Shown here: one piece after another, positions 51,314-60,249 of the stretch | Numbering within the stretch: position 1 is the stretch's first letter | How the letters are laid out: each line of letters starts with the position of its first letter | Source: Candidatus Methanomethylicota archaeon | GTDB lineage: Archaea; Thermoproteota; Methanomethylicia; Culexarchaeales; Culexarchaeaceae | Reading direction: 5' to 3' | Length of the DNA stretch: 63,566 bases | Assembly: GCA_020833005.1 (NCBI GenBank) | Contig: JAJHRD010000003.1 | Location: 1-63,566, forward strand | Made by a program: the position numbers and the translations under genes | Notes under the pieces: generated by a model | What the model was told of the DNA's origin: nothing | The model's input: the letters and a program-made list of their open reading frames with translations, nothing else | Database searches by the model: none

Positions 51314-52690
51314 ATGAAGATAAAGATTATAGCGACTCTTGGACCATCAACAAAAAATCTGAAAACTGTAAGAGAAATGGTGTTGGAAGGGGTATCAGCT
51401 TTCAGAATAAATTTTAGCCATGGAAATGAAGAAGAATGGAATAAACATTTAAAGAATGTTAGGAAAACTGAAGAGGAATTAAGAATGGTAATAGGGGTTG
51501 GAGGAGACTTAAAAGGGGGGAGTGTAAGATTAGGATATGTTGAAGAACCAATAAAACTAAAACAAGGCATGGAATTAAAAATGGTAAATAAAGTGGAGGA
51601 TCATGAGGGAAACATACCATTACCCAATGATGAATTCTACAACATAGTGGTTCCAGGAGATGTAATACTAATGGATGATGGAAATATAAGTCTAAAAGTA
51701 GAGGAGGTAAGGGAGGGGGAGGTAAAGGTAAGGGCATTAACACCTGGAAAGATAACATCAAGGAAGGGGATAGTGATAAGAGGGAGGGAATTCAACATAC
51801 CATCAATAACGGAGGAAGATTTGAATAGCATAAAATTCGCCGTGAAAAACTCCATGGACTACATAGGATTAAGCTACGTTAAAAGTGGAGAGGATGTGAA
51901 GAAGCTTAGGAAGATATTGGCGGAAGAAGGGGTGGAGGATATTGCGATAATGTCTAAAATAGAATGTGTAAGTGCAGTGAAAAACCTAGAGGAAATAGTT
52001 AGAGAATCAGATATGATACTAGTGGCAAGGGGAGACCTTGGAATGCAATTCCCATTGGAAGAAATACCAATACTACAACACAAGATAATTGAAACTGCAA
52101 GGCTCATGGGTAAACCAGTAATAGTTGCAACACAAGTACTTGCATCAATGATGGAAAATCCAGCACCAACAAGAGCTGAAGTAACTGATGTTGCACATGC
52201 AATAGCTGAAGGGGTTGATGGAATCATGCTAACCGGAGAAACAGCTGTTGGGAAATACCCGGTGGAAGCTGTGAAGTGGCTTAGAAGTATAATAGAAGCA
52301 AATGAAGAAAGAACCGATGTGAAATTAAAACCAATAGATGATGATATTCAGAAAAGATTTGCACATAGCATAGCAGTATTAGCGGAATCAATAAGCTCCA
52401 AACTAGCAATATACACGCAAAAGGGTAGAATGGCCATTAGAATAGCTGCATATAGACCGAAAATCCAGATATACGCAGCTTCAAACAACATTAAAACACT
52501 TAGAAAACTCACCATGGTATGGGGAGTAAAACCAATAAAAGTTGAAGCAAACGATTATAAGGAGGGGTTAGAAGCAACATATCAAGAATTGTTGAAGAAC
52601 AAGTATATATCGGAATATGAAACTGTCGTATTAACCTATGGATTAATTGAAGAGGGGGAGCATATAGTAAAAATAAAGAGGAAGGTTTAG
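51314..52690 (+). CDS. pyk: Pyruvate kinase
   Basis: Converts phosphoenolpyruvate and ADP to pyruvate and ATP. The 458-residue protein starts MKIKIIATLGPSTKN, with FRINFSHGNEEEWNKH near 32-47, GGDLKGGSVRLGY near 67-79, DIAIMSKIECVSAVKNLEEI near 209-228 (catalytic Lys, Glu), RGDLGMQFPLEEIP near 239-252, and ATQVLASMMENPAPTRAEV near 271-289, then GVDGIMLTGETAVGKYP near 299-315. The C-terminal regulatory domain is complete (to about 458). I chose the ATG at 51314, where homology starts; the longer frame to 51269 adds 15 residues without similarity. Its stop overlaps the convergent M20 gene by 4 nt. Confidence 0.94.
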   Translation: MKIKIIATLGPSTKNLKTVREMVLEGVSAFRINFSHGNEEEWNKHLKNVRKTEEELRMVIGVGGDLKGGSVRLGYVEEPIKLKQGMELKMVNKVEDHEGNIPLPNDEFYNIVVPGDVILMDDGNISLKVEEVREGEVKVRALTPGKITSRKGIVIRGREFNIPSITEEDLNSIKFAVKNSMDYIGLSYVKSGEDVKKLRKILAEEGVEDIAIMSKIECVSAVKNLEEIVRESDMILVARGDLGMQFPLEEIPILQHKIIETARLMGKPVIVATQVLASMMENPAPTRAEVTDVAHAIAEGVDGIMLTGETAVGKYPVEAVKWLRSIIEANEERTDVKLKPIDDDIQKRFAHSIAVLAESISSKLAIYTQKGRMAIRIAAYRPKIQIYAASNNIKTLRKLTMVWGVKPIKVEANDYKEGLEATYQELLKNKYISEYETVVLTYGLIEEGEHIVKIKRKV

Positions 52691-53883
52691 AATCCATGGG
52701 CAAGGTAATGGTATGCTAAGGCAGCATATGATGCTGAACCATACTTCAAAGCACTCTCATCAATATCAAATCTTGGATTGTGATGTGGAGAAGTTATCCC
52801 ACGCTCAACATTCCTCGTCCCAAGCTCTAAGAATGCTCCAGGAACTTTCTCAAGATAATAAGCGAAATCCTCTCCACCCATACTAGGCTTAACTTCAACA
52901 ATATTATTTAAACCAACAATCTCATTTAAAACACTCTTAGCCATCCTAACTGCAATTGGATTATTTATAGTTGGAGGGACACCATCAGCAAGGGTGACCT
53001 TACATTCAGCATTAAATGCCTTGGCAACCCCCTCAGATATCTCCTTAATACGCTTCTTCAATAAATCCCTAACCTCAAAGGTTAAAGCCCGATAAGTTCC
53101 AATGATTTTGGCAGATTCTGGAATTATGTTAAAGGCAGTCCCTGAATGAATGGAACAAGCACTAACAACACCAGACTCCAATGGATCCAGATTGCGACTC
53201 ACAATGGTTTGTAAATTCAATATTATACTTGCAGATACAACTATAGGGTCTATGGCTAAATGGGGGGATGCTCCATGTCCACCTAAACCCTTAACATCTA
53301 TTTCAAATCTCCCAGTTGAAGCTAATATTGGACCCTCCCTCAACCCAATTTTACCAGAATCCAGATTATTCCATACATGGAAGCCAAAAATTGCTTCAAC
53401 ATCGGGATCCTTCAAAACCCCCTCTTCAATCATCTTGAAAGCACCACTCAAACCACCACCCAACTCCTCGGCTGGTTGGAATATGAGTTTCACAGTCCCC
53501 CTAAATTTATCCTTCATTTCAGATAGAATCCTAGCTGCAGTTAAGAGCATAGCTACATGGGCATCATGTCCACAAGCATGCATAACGCCTGGAACCCTAG
53601 ACTTATATGGAACTTCATTCTCCTCTTGTATTGGTAGTGCATCCATATCAGCCCTTAAAGCCACAACCCTACCCTCACCACACCTTAAAATCCCAAGAAC
53701 TCCAGTTTCAGCAATGCCAGTATGAACTTCATAACCCCACTTACCAAGCATTTCAGATACAAGTTTAGCTGTACGCTTCTCTTGAAATCCAAGTTCTGGA
53801 TACATGTGTATTTCACGTCTAAAAGATATTGTTTCACTCTCCAACTCCACAGCTCTATTCAAAATCCAATTGTAAACAGACAT
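52687..53883 (-). CDS. M20 family amidohydrolase (carboxypeptidase Ss1/hippuricase-like)
   Basis: A 398-residue zinc amidohydrolase of the hippurate hydrolase/CpsA-like branch. It has REIHMYPELGFQEKRTAKLV near 24-43, LRADMDALPIQEENEVPYKS near 76-95, GVMHACGHDAHVAMLLTAAR near 98-117 (CGHDAH metal motif), FQPAEELGGGLSGA near 137-150 (EE), and PSMGGEDFAYYLEKVPGAF near 334-352 near the end. These match enzymes that hydrolyse N-acyl amino acids, including Sulfolobus carboxypeptidase. The substrate may be acyl-amino acids or peptides. The first M20 gene at 3053 is only distantly alike. It lies downstream of LUD, AKR and AmrS-like genes on the same strand. Confidence 0.9.
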   Translation of the reverse strand: MSVYNWILNRAVELESETISFRREIHMYPELGFQEKRTAKLVSEMLGKWGYEVHTGIAETGVLGILRCGEGRVVALRADMDALPIQEENEVPYKSRVPGVMHACGHDAHVAMLLTAARILSEMKDKFRGTVKLIFQPAEELGGGLSGAFKMIEEGVLKDPDVEAIFGFHVWNNLDSGKIGLREGPILASTGRFEIDVKGLGGHGASPHLAIDPIVVSASIILNLQTIVSRNLDPLESGVVSACSIHSGTAFNIIPESAKIIGTYRALTFEVRDLLKKRIKEISEGVAKAFNAECKVTLADGVPPTINNPIAVRMAKSVLNEIVGLNNIVEVKPSMGGEDFAYYLEKVPGAFLELGTRNVERGITSPHHNPRFDIDESALKYGSASYAALAYHYLAHGF

Positions 53884-53980
53884 TTAAGACGCCAATTAAA
53901 TATATCTGTGAAGATGAATTAAAGACTTTCCAAACATTATGATTGCAAATAAAATATAGTGTTTTGAATTTGAGTGAAGC

Positions 53981-54628
53981 TTAGAAACCAAGATTTGCAT
54001 TAACCAAAACTACATGATAGTCTCCAGCTTGAGGTTTACGCTCAATGATCTCAATAACCCTAACAGGACAATCTGCTGAATCACAATCAACACAATATCC
54101 AGCCTCAGCGCATGGAACTTTAACTCCAAGTCTACGTGAATTCATGGGAGCTGCAACATTATATATCCTCCACAAAGCCATATCAAGATCATATACAATC
54201 TTATTAACACCAACAACCATTATCACGTTTTTAGGACCAAAGGCTAAGGCTGCAACTCTATTACCAGAACTATCAGCATTAACTATAACGCCATCAATTG
54301 TTAAAGCATTACAACTTGAAAGGAAGAAGTCACTACTAATTTCCATCATCCTAAGCCTATATGAATCTTCAGGGCTCAACCCTCTAATCCAATGGTGAAT
54401 AACCTTAACCCCCCTAGACTCCAAATCCTCAATTATCCCAAGCTCCCTAATAGTGACAGAGCCACCCACACCAACAGTGGCATTTTGAGGTATCATTGAT
54501 AGAATATAGTTCTTAGCCTCCTTAACATCATCAAAACATTTAGCTTTAAATCCACGTTTAATTAGATTTTCTGCAACAATATTTAAATTGCATTTGGAAT
54601 GCCACTCCCTATACTCCTTAAAAGCCAT
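53981..54628 (-). CDS. LUD domain protein with C-terminal cysteines (LutC/LutB-related)
   Basis: A 215-residue member of the LUD family. VAENLIKRGFKAKCFDDVKE near 18-37 and ATVGVGGSVTIRELGIIE near 51-68 form the characteristic N-terminal piece; GVIVNADSSGNRVAALAFGP near 113-132 and VIMVVGVNKIVYDLDMAL near 135-152 follow. A cysteine cluster CVDCDSADCP near 180-189 could bind a metal or Fe-S cluster. LutB and LutC act in lactate oxidation, but single LUD proteins with this cysteine tail are widespread in archaea and Firmicutes with unknown roles. The ATG at 54628 is chosen over one two codons upstream. It is downstream of the AKR gene, so possibly cotranscribed. Confidence 0.8.
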   Translation of the reverse strand: MAFKEYREWHSKCNLNIVAENLIKRGFKAKCFDDVKEAKNYILSMIPQNATVGVGGSVTIRELGIIEDLESRGVKVIHHWIRGLSPEDSYRLRMMEISSDFFLSSCNALTIDGVIVNADSSGNRVAALAFGPKNVIMVVGVNKIVYDLDMALWRIYNVAAPMNSRRLGVKVPCAEAGYCVDCDSADCPVRVIEIIERKPQAGDYHVVLVNANLGF

Positions 54629-54679
54629 GAAGGTCACGATAAAAATGTGTATTTATGGAGGTATATAAGTGATTTCAGT

Positions 54680-55831
54680 TTATCTTGGGCGGCTGAAAAG
54701 CCTCCTAGCTCTATCTAGCCAAAGCCTTATCTCAATATGTTGCGGGCAAAGCTCTTCACATTTACCACATTTAATACAATTTTCAGCTCTACCATTGGGT
54801 GGAATTTTGAGGTTATATTCATCTATTACAGATGGATCCCTACCCCTCTTAAAGTAGGCATTATAATATGCAAATATGTCTGGAATTAAAACACCATTGG
54901 GGCATGGTTGACAATATCTACAACCACTACAATTTATGAAACCCCTACCACGTATTATTTCTCTAGCCCTATCAAACAGAGCCAACTCCTCTTGACTGAG
55001 GATGTTTGGAATGGCATTCTCAGCATACTTAACATTCTCAATAACCTGCTGCATGGTACTCATACCACTCAATGCCACTGAAACTTCTGGATGATTCCAA
55101 ACCCACATTAAAGCCCACTCCACAGGGCTACGCTTAACCTTAGCTTCATTAAACACATTTATAACTTCAATTGGAGGTGATGCAAGCAATCCACCAGCCA
55201 AAGGCTCCATTACAACCACGGCTATACCTTTAGAAGCAGCGTACTTTAACCCCCTAATCCCAGCCTGATAATCTACATCTAAATAGTTGTATTGAATTTG
55301 ACATAAAGTCCAATTATATGAATCTATAATTTCCTTGAATAGATCGAAGGTATCATGAAAGCTGAATCCAATATGCTTTATTTTACCACTGGATAGAGCA
55401 TGTTCAATCCATTCGAAAACCCTAAGCTCCTTAAGTTTCTTCCACCTTTCCCTATTTAAACCGTGAAGTAGATAGAAGTCCACATAATCCATGCCCAATC
55501 GATCCAACTGCTCATCCAAAACCTTATCCATATCCGACTGTGAATTAACGAGGTAAACGGGCATCTTCGTAGCCACACGGACACGTCCATGATAACCATC
55601 CACAGCTCTGCCCACTATAACTTCACTTTTACCACCATGATAACCATAAGCAGTATCAATATAGTTTATCCCATGCTCAATACCATACCTAATCATCTTT
55701 ATAGCTTCATCCTCATCCACATTACTATAATTGTCACCGATAACTGGAAGCCTCATAGCCCCAAAACCAAGCACTGAAACATGCCAATCTAAACTTCCAA
55801 AACGCCTATACTTCACAGTATCCACCTTCAC
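54680..55831 (-). CDS. Aldo/keto reductase fused to a 2x[4Fe-4S] ferredoxin domain
   Basis: A 383-residue cytosolic oxidoreductase. Residues 1-280 form the aldo/keto reductase barrel: SVLGFGAMRLPV near 19-30, NYIDTAYGYHGGKSEVIVGR near 55-74 with the catalytic Asp and Tyr, VATKMP (Lys) near 86-91, YLLHGLNRERW (His) near 119-129 and GFSFHDTFDLF near 154-164. The C-terminal quarter has two Cys clusters, CSGCRYCQPCPNG and CIKCGKCEELCPQH, each able to hold a 4Fe-4S cluster. This architecture is typical of anaerobes, in which electrons may pass from ferredoxin. The substrate is unknown. It is situated between AmrS-like and LUD genes on the same strand. Confidence 0.9.
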   Translation of the reverse strand: MKVDTVKYRRFGSLDWHVSVLGFGAMRLPVIGDNYSNVDEDEAIKMIRYGIEHGINYIDTAYGYHGGKSEVIVGRAVDGYHGRVRVATKMPVYLVNSQSDMDKVLDEQLDRLGMDYVDFYLLHGLNRERWKKLKELRVFEWIEHALSSGKIKHIGFSFHDTFDLFKEIIDSYNWTLCQIQYNYLDVDYQAGIRGLKYAASKGIAVVVMEPLAGGLLASPPIEVINVFNEAKVKRSPVEWALMWVWNHPEVSVALSGMSTMQQVIENVKYAENAIPNILSQEELALFDRAREIIRGRGFINCSGCRYCQPCPNGVLIPDIFAYYNAYFKRGRDPSVIDEYNLKIPPNGRAENCIKCGKCEELCPQHIEIRLWLDRARRLFSRPR

Positions 55832-55879
55832 CCAAGTTAATAGACTAATAGACTACTCTACGGTAATATGCTTATAAAC

Positions 55880-56926
55880 TTATAGTATGTCCCGAAGCCA
55901 TCCACCACCAGCCCAAAACTTTCCACGAACATTAACGCTATACCCACATTTCGGGCATTTAAGGTCTTCAGTAATATTGTATGCTAAAACCTGGAATCCA
56001 TACCTCTCAATCAATAATTGACCACATTGTGGACAGTAGGTGTTTTCCAGTCTAAGTTCAGGTGCATTACCAACATAAACATGCTTTAATCCGGAATTAC
56101 GGGATATCTCATAAGCCTTCTTAAGCATATAACTTGGCGTTGAAGAACGATCATATAATTTGTAGTCTGGATGAAATCTAAGGATGTGGAATGGGGTTTC
56201 AGGGCCAAGGTTCTCAACAATCCATTTAGCTAAATTTTCAAGGTCCCTCTCCCACCCATCAATTCCAGGTATAAGTAGATTGGTTACTTCAATGAAAACC
56301 CCCTTCCTCTTCAATTCCAATAGGCAATCGAAAATTGGTTGAACATCAAATACGCTAGATAAAGTTTTATACGCCTCAGGATTTGCTGAACATTTGAAAT
56401 CCACTGTGGCGGCATCAAGATATGGGGCTATGGTATCCACAGCTTCAGGGGTCATATAACCATTAGTTACGAATGTATTGAATAAACCCTTACTCTTGGC
56501 AATCTTGGCAGTGTCATATGCGTATTCAAAGAATATTGTTGGTTCAGTATAAGTGTAGCTTATACCTTGACAATCATTCTTCAAAGCCAATTCCACAATC
56601 TTCTCTGGAGGCAACTCTCTACCATAAATCTCTTCCTCTTGACTTATAACCCAATTATCACAGAATAAGCATCTAAAATTGCATCCAATAGTAGCTATAC
56701 TCAAGACGGATGCACCAGGATTATAATGGAATAGAGGCTTCTTCTCAATTGGGTCACAAGCCACAGAGCAAACTTTAGAGTAAACGAGGGAGTATAATTT
56801 CCCACCCACATTCCTTCGTACACGGCAGAAACCAGTTTTACCTTCAGGAATTATGCATCTACGACCACACAAATTACATTTAACACTTCCACTACCCATG
56901 GATTCATATAACATTGCTTCCTTCAT
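55880..56926 (-). CDS. AmrS-like radical SAM enzyme (AmmeMemoRadiSam family)
   Basis: A 348-residue radical SAM protein. It opens with a zinc-like CNLCGRRCIIPEGKTGFC near 16-33, then has the radical SAM Cys motif GCNFRCLFCDNW near 77-88 (C-x3-C-x2-C), SYTYTEPTIFFEYAYDTAKI near 115-134, FHILRFHPDYKL near 236-247, and NTYCPQCGQLLIERYG near 289-304. This matches the AmmeMemoRadiSam system enzyme (AmrS). In that system AmmeMemoRadiSam A and B are the partner proteins; neither is adjacent here. The function in archaea is unproven. It is first in the minus-strand run AmrS-AKR-LUD. ATG at 56926 starts MKEAMLYES. Confidence 0.88.
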   Translation of the reverse strand: MKEAMLYESMGSGSVKCNLCGRRCIIPEGKTGFCRVRRNVGGKLYSLVYSKVCSVACDPIEKKPLFHYNPGASVLSIATIGCNFRCLFCDNWVISQEEEIYGRELPPEKIVELALKNDCQGISYTYTEPTIFFEYAYDTAKIAKSKGLFNTFVTNGYMTPEAVDTIAPYLDAATVDFKCSANPEAYKTLSSVFDVQPIFDCLLELKRKGVFIEVTNLLIPGIDGWERDLENLAKWIVENLGPETPFHILRFHPDYKLYDRSSTPSYMLKKAYEISRNSGLKHVYVGNAPELRLENTYCPQCGQLLIERYGFQVLAYNITEDLKCPKCGYSVNVRGKFWAGGGWLRDIL

Positions 56927-56992
56927 GGGAAATCCAAGTATAATATTGTGGAAGACATAAATATAACCATTGCCTATAGGGCATTGCAAAAT

Positions 56993-57007
56993 CTTTATCT
57001 TATATGT
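56993..57007 (+). promoter_or_regulatory. TATA-like box of the EamA gene
   Basis: TCTTTATCTTATATG lies about 29 nt before the ATG at 57029. It is a plausible basal promoter in the divergent AmrS/EamA gap. Confidence 0.35.
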
Positions 57008-57028
57008 TAACGTTAAGTTTCATACTGA

Positions 57029-57871
57029 ATGAAGGAGTACATAATACTTGGGATAGCGGTATTCAGCGTATCATGGGCTTCAATATTTGTGGTGTTATCA
57101 AATGCACCTGGAATAGTGTGCGCATTCTGGAGGATGACACTATCATCAATACTAACACTGTTAATCATGATGGTGAACGGTGAATATAAGGGGATAACCA
57201 AATTCAGCCCCCTAATAGTAATCTCAGGATTAAGCCTAGCAACACACTTCACACTATGGATGGAATCACTACATATGATCCCAGTAGCCATTAGCACAAC
57301 AATAGTAAACCTACATCCAATATTCTCTACAATCATAGGAAAATTCATGGGTGAAAGGGTTAGTGGAAAGAGGCTAATGGGAATAATCACTTCAATAATT
57401 GGATCCACAATGATGGTTACTGGGATTAGGGAATTAAATATAAGTGAAGTCAATATTCAGGGAATAATTTATGCATTGATAGGTGCAGCATCATTCTCAA
57501 TATACTTGTCAGCCAACAGAATACTTAGAAATGAGATGAGCACACAAGCTCTTACAGCATGGGTTTATGGGATAGGTGGAATAACCACATTGACATATAT
57601 ATTTGCGAACAACATAAACTTTACATCATACAACATAAACACATGGACATACATCATATTACTAACAATAGTGCCAATGCTAATGGGACACACATTACTA
57701 AACTATTTACTTAGAAGCCTTGGACTAATAACTGTAGCTACATCAACATTAGGGGAACCTATAATATCAACTATACTTGCATACATGATTTTAGGTCAAA
57801 TCATTGACTGTATCAAGATGTTGGGTATGATGATCACATTAATGGGGATATATCTAGCCATATCACAATAA
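57029..57871 (+). CDS. EamA-family (DMT superfamily) transporter
   Basis: A 280-residue membrane protein of the drug/metabolite transporter type with about ten hydrophobic helices in two EamA repeats. The first repeat covers about 1-130 (VFSVSWASIFVVLSNAPGI, FWRMTLSSILTLLIMMV, IVNLHPIFSTIIGKFMGERV), and the second about 145-280 (GIIYALIGAASFSIYLSANR, LITVATSTLGEPIISTILAY, MILGQIIDCIKMLGMMITLM). NxxP-like LHPIFSTI and LGEPIIST are typical end-of-repeat motifs. The substrate is unknown (metabolite efflux is common). It is a single gene, convergent with the nuclease-like gene 20 nt downstream. Confidence 0.88.
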   Translation: MKEYIILGIAVFSVSWASIFVVLSNAPGIVCAFWRMTLSSILTLLIMMVNGEYKGITKFSPLIVISGLSLATHFTLWMESLHMIPVAISTTIVNLHPIFSTIIGKFMGERVSGKRLMGIITSIIGSTMMVTGIRELNISEVNIQGIIYALIGAASFSIYLSANRILRNEMSTQALTAWVYGIGGITTLTYIFANNINFTSYNINTWTYIILLTIVPMLMGHTLLNYLLRSLGLITVATSTLGEPIISTILAYMILGQIIDCIKMLGMMITLMGIYLAISQ

Positions 57872-57891
57872 CGAATGCCATGAAAATCACA

Positions 57892-58920
57892 CTAAACACC
57901 ATTAAGTAAAGCGTTAGATAATGTGGATAACATGAATGGATTAAAACCAGTATCATCGATGATTTCAATCCCCCTCAAACCCAACTTATACTTAACACCC
58001 CTAGGAGCTTTAACCATTGAAACCACAAAGGCTTTTTTGGGTCTATAGAGAGATTGATAGACTTCAACGACATCCAACGCCTTAACATTCTCCAATTCCC
58101 CATTAGTGAGATTTCTAATACCCTTAGATAATCTTGAACTCTTCCACCAACCCTCAACTTCTTTACATTCAATTATAATGTAGGGGCGCTTAATGATAGA
58201 ATCCATTTTCACCCTACGATCTTTATTCTTCAAAATATTTTTGACGAAACCCCGATATATCATTATGTCCGGTCTTGGAGCTGCATGAAGAGGTATTTTT
58301 GAACTCTTCCTAACCTTCCTACTCCAATCAATAGGTCGAGGGGCCTCTATGAAGAAGCTGAATCGCCTACCATCAATCTCCAAGACATAATTGGGTGGGA
58401 GAGAATCGTTATTCTGAACCCCCTTCCTAGACAATATTATCCAACCATTCTTGGGATAAACTATTTTGGGATTATGTGAGTGGAGATTGTAGGGTATAGA
58501 TAAAGCAACAAAATTTTGGAATATCATCTTAAAATTCACATCAATACACTTCTTAATGGTAAGATTAATCGATGAAGCAAACTTATTAACATCAACTCCC
58601 ATGGAAATTAGATTGAAAGCCTTCTTAATGAAAACATCAATTATGTGATTCATGGGATTTTCCAAGAAGTGGGAAAGCTGTTTAGTGTGAATTATATGCG
58701 GAGAATTCAATATGATTTTAACATCATCGCAAAAGTCATTGTATAAATGTACATATTTATCGACCTCACCAATGATGCCACTTAAATTTTCTTCAATATA
58801 ACACTCCGCAAGTTTCCTATACAAGTTTTCATCAAAAACCCTCATGGAGCAAAGCTTTTCATACATTGACTCCCACATGCCATACACCATCAAAATTCCA
58901 AGCACAATGAATATTGGCAT
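57892..58920 (-). CDS. Candidate PD-(D/E)XK nuclease-fold protein
   Basis: A 342-residue protein with no family I recognise. Its N-terminus is hydrophobic (PIFIVLGILMVYGMW, a possible membrane anchor or an overlong start), followed by a helical region to about 160. In the second half a restriction-endonuclease core is suggested: HAAPRPDIMIYRGFVKNIL near 216-234 with the PD acid, then RPYIIIECKEVEGWW near 244-258 with the ECK of an E-x-K motif. Spacing of 20-30 residues between them is normal for such nucleases. It sits beside another nuclease-like gene on the same strand, 173 nt downstream. A role in defence or DNA repair is possible but unproven. Confidence 0.55.
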   Translation of the reverse strand: MPIFIVLGILMVYGMWESMYEKLCSMRVFDENLYRKLAECYIEENLSGIIGEVDKYVHLYNDFCDDVKIILNSPHIIHTKQLSHFLENPMNHIIDVFIKKAFNLISMGVDVNKFASSINLTIKKCIDVNFKMIFQNFVALSIPYNLHSHNPKIVYPKNGWIILSRKGVQNNDSLPPNYVLEIDGRRFSFFIEAPRPIDWSRKVRKSSKIPLHAAPRPDIMIYRGFVKNILKNKDRRVKMDSIIKRPYIIIECKEVEGWWKSSRLSKGIRNLTNGELENVKALDVVEVYQSLYRPKKAFVVSMVKAPRGVKYKLGLRGIEIIDDTGFNPFMLSTLSNALLNGV

Positions 58921-59093
58921 CGCCACACATTTTAAATGGAAAATAGCTAGTTGTAATAGACATGAAGGGTAAATAAAAGTAACTAATCAATTAACATCAA
59001 AAGACTAAGCATCAACAAAACTGCACTATAATCCCCACATATCTGAAGCAACAGACCAACACAACAAAGAAACATATTTCCATATACCAATTC

Positions 59094-59783
59094 CTATGGA
59101 TGAACCCTAATCACCCTCAATGATGGAATTATCATTAGAATATCATTTATGAAGGAATTAAGTTTGAATATTGAAACTACTGGTAAACCATCATAGATCC
59201 CTGCCACATAATCTAGAAGTGTAACCACAACTGGAATGAAAACAAGTTCTCCACTATAATGATCAATCAGAGGTTTAGGTGGGAATTGTAAGGAAAATAT
59301 TGAAGTTTTCCTATAATGATTTTCCAAAGAAGATTTTAATGCTGATAAACGACCTTCAGACCAGTGTTTACAATCTAAGCAAATAATGTATGGAAGCTTA
59401 TATCCAACAACATCTATTTCAAAACGTTTTGAACCATACTTAAACCTTACGTTCCTATCAACATGAAAATCAAATTCCCTCAAAACATCAGAACATAATA
59501 CTTCAAATTCCCTCCAACTAAGAAACTTTGAAACCTTCTCAACATCAACACCTAAATCAATCAAGTAATATGCAAACCTAAATCTATCCGGAACATTAAC
59601 ACTAAGAGAGCCATCTACATCAACCAGCTTTATCAACCCACGCATCTCAAACTCCTTCAATACATCCATTATGGAATTCAATGAAGCAAAACTTTTCTCA
59701 GCAACTTCCTCAACACTACAGAAGGGGCGATCCATAGTTAACATAAGAATATACAACCCAACATTACGAAACAAAACATTCAA
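59094..59783 (-). CDS. Candidate wHTH plus restriction-endonuclease-like protein
   Basis: A 229-residue protein. Residues 1-70 have a winged-helix pattern (CSVEEVAEKSFASLNSIMDV and LKEFEMRGLIKLVDVDGSL) with a beta-hairpin wing. The C-terminal part holds KFLSWREFEVLCSDVLREF near 85-103, like Mrr-type nuclease helices, then KRFEIDVVGYKLPYIICLDC near 118-137 and KHW. D123 and the DCK of LDCKHW fit the D-(x)n-(D/E)-x-K nuclease signature, where Cys stands between Asp and Lys. The start is TTG at 59783 after GGGGATT. It is an orphan pair with the nuclease-like gene downstream; archaeal relatives of this type are common and mostly uncharacterised. Confidence 0.6.
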   Translation of the reverse strand: MNVLFRNVGLYILMLTMDRPFCSVEEVAEKSFASLNSIMDVLKEFEMRGLIKLVDVDGSLSVNVPDRFRFAYYLIDLGVDVEKVSKFLSWREFEVLCSDVLREFDFHVDRNVRFKYGSKRFEIDVVGYKLPYIICLDCKHWSEGRLSALKSSLENHYRKTSIFSLQFPPKPLIDHYSGELVFIPVVVTLLDYVAGIYDGLPVVSIFKLNSFINDILMIIPSLRVIRVHP

Positions 59784-59945
59784 CTAAAATCCCCAAACAT
59801 GTATTGCAAATGTGGATATTAAGATTTGTATAGCGATGGTAAAATCATGACGATTAAATGATGATAGCTTTATAGCAACATAGCAAGTTAGGTTTAAACA
59901 AGTGGAAAAGACTATGAGGAAAGATCCCCCATGAAACTTTAAACA

Positions 59946-59959
59946 CGAATTTAAATAAC
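59946..59959 (+). promoter_or_regulatory. BRE/TATA-like element before the small zinc protein
   Basis: CGAATTTAAATAAC, resembling a BRE plus TATA box, is centred about 47 nt upstream of the ATG at 60000. Other AT-rich stretches are closer to the start, so the assignment is tentative. The rest of the 59784-59999 gap shows nothing I can identify. Confidence 0.35.
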
Positions 59960-59999
59960 AACTTAATTAGTACATAATATACAATATATTTGAAACCTA

Positions 60000-60230
60000 A
60001 TGTCGAGAAGGAGAGCAACAGCAAGAGACAGATGCTATATCTGCGGTAGAAAACTTTCAAGAAACAGTTTAATAGAGCATGATGGGGAAATGGTATCAAT
60101 GTACGAATATGTATTAAAGAATGGTGAGAGGAAAAGCGTATGCGTAACATGCTTCAACAAAATTATAGGAGGAGAATTCATGGATAAAATAAGAGAGAAA
60201 AGCAACATAAACAACATTAAAAACTTATGA
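60000..60230 (+). CDS. Small zinc-binding protein of unknown function
   Basis: A 76-residue protein, basic at its N-terminus (SRRRATARDR), with a CYICGRKL knuckle (C-x2-C near 12-15), about 32 residues of mixed sequence (NSLIEHDGEMVSMYEY), and a second CVTCFNKII knuckle (C-x2-C near 48-51). Four cysteines in two pairs should bind one zinc. A basic start plus a zinc finger suggests nucleic-acid binding. It has a promoter-like element upstream and stands 51 nt before nnr on the same strand, where a separate TATA-like box for nnr is also visible. I do not recognise a family. Confidence 0.65.
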   Translation: MSRRRATARDRCYICGRKLSRNSLIEHDGEMVSMYEYVLKNGERKSVCVTCFNKIIGGEFMDKIREKSNINNIKNL

Positions 60231-60249
60231 TGAGTAACCAGCAAATACC

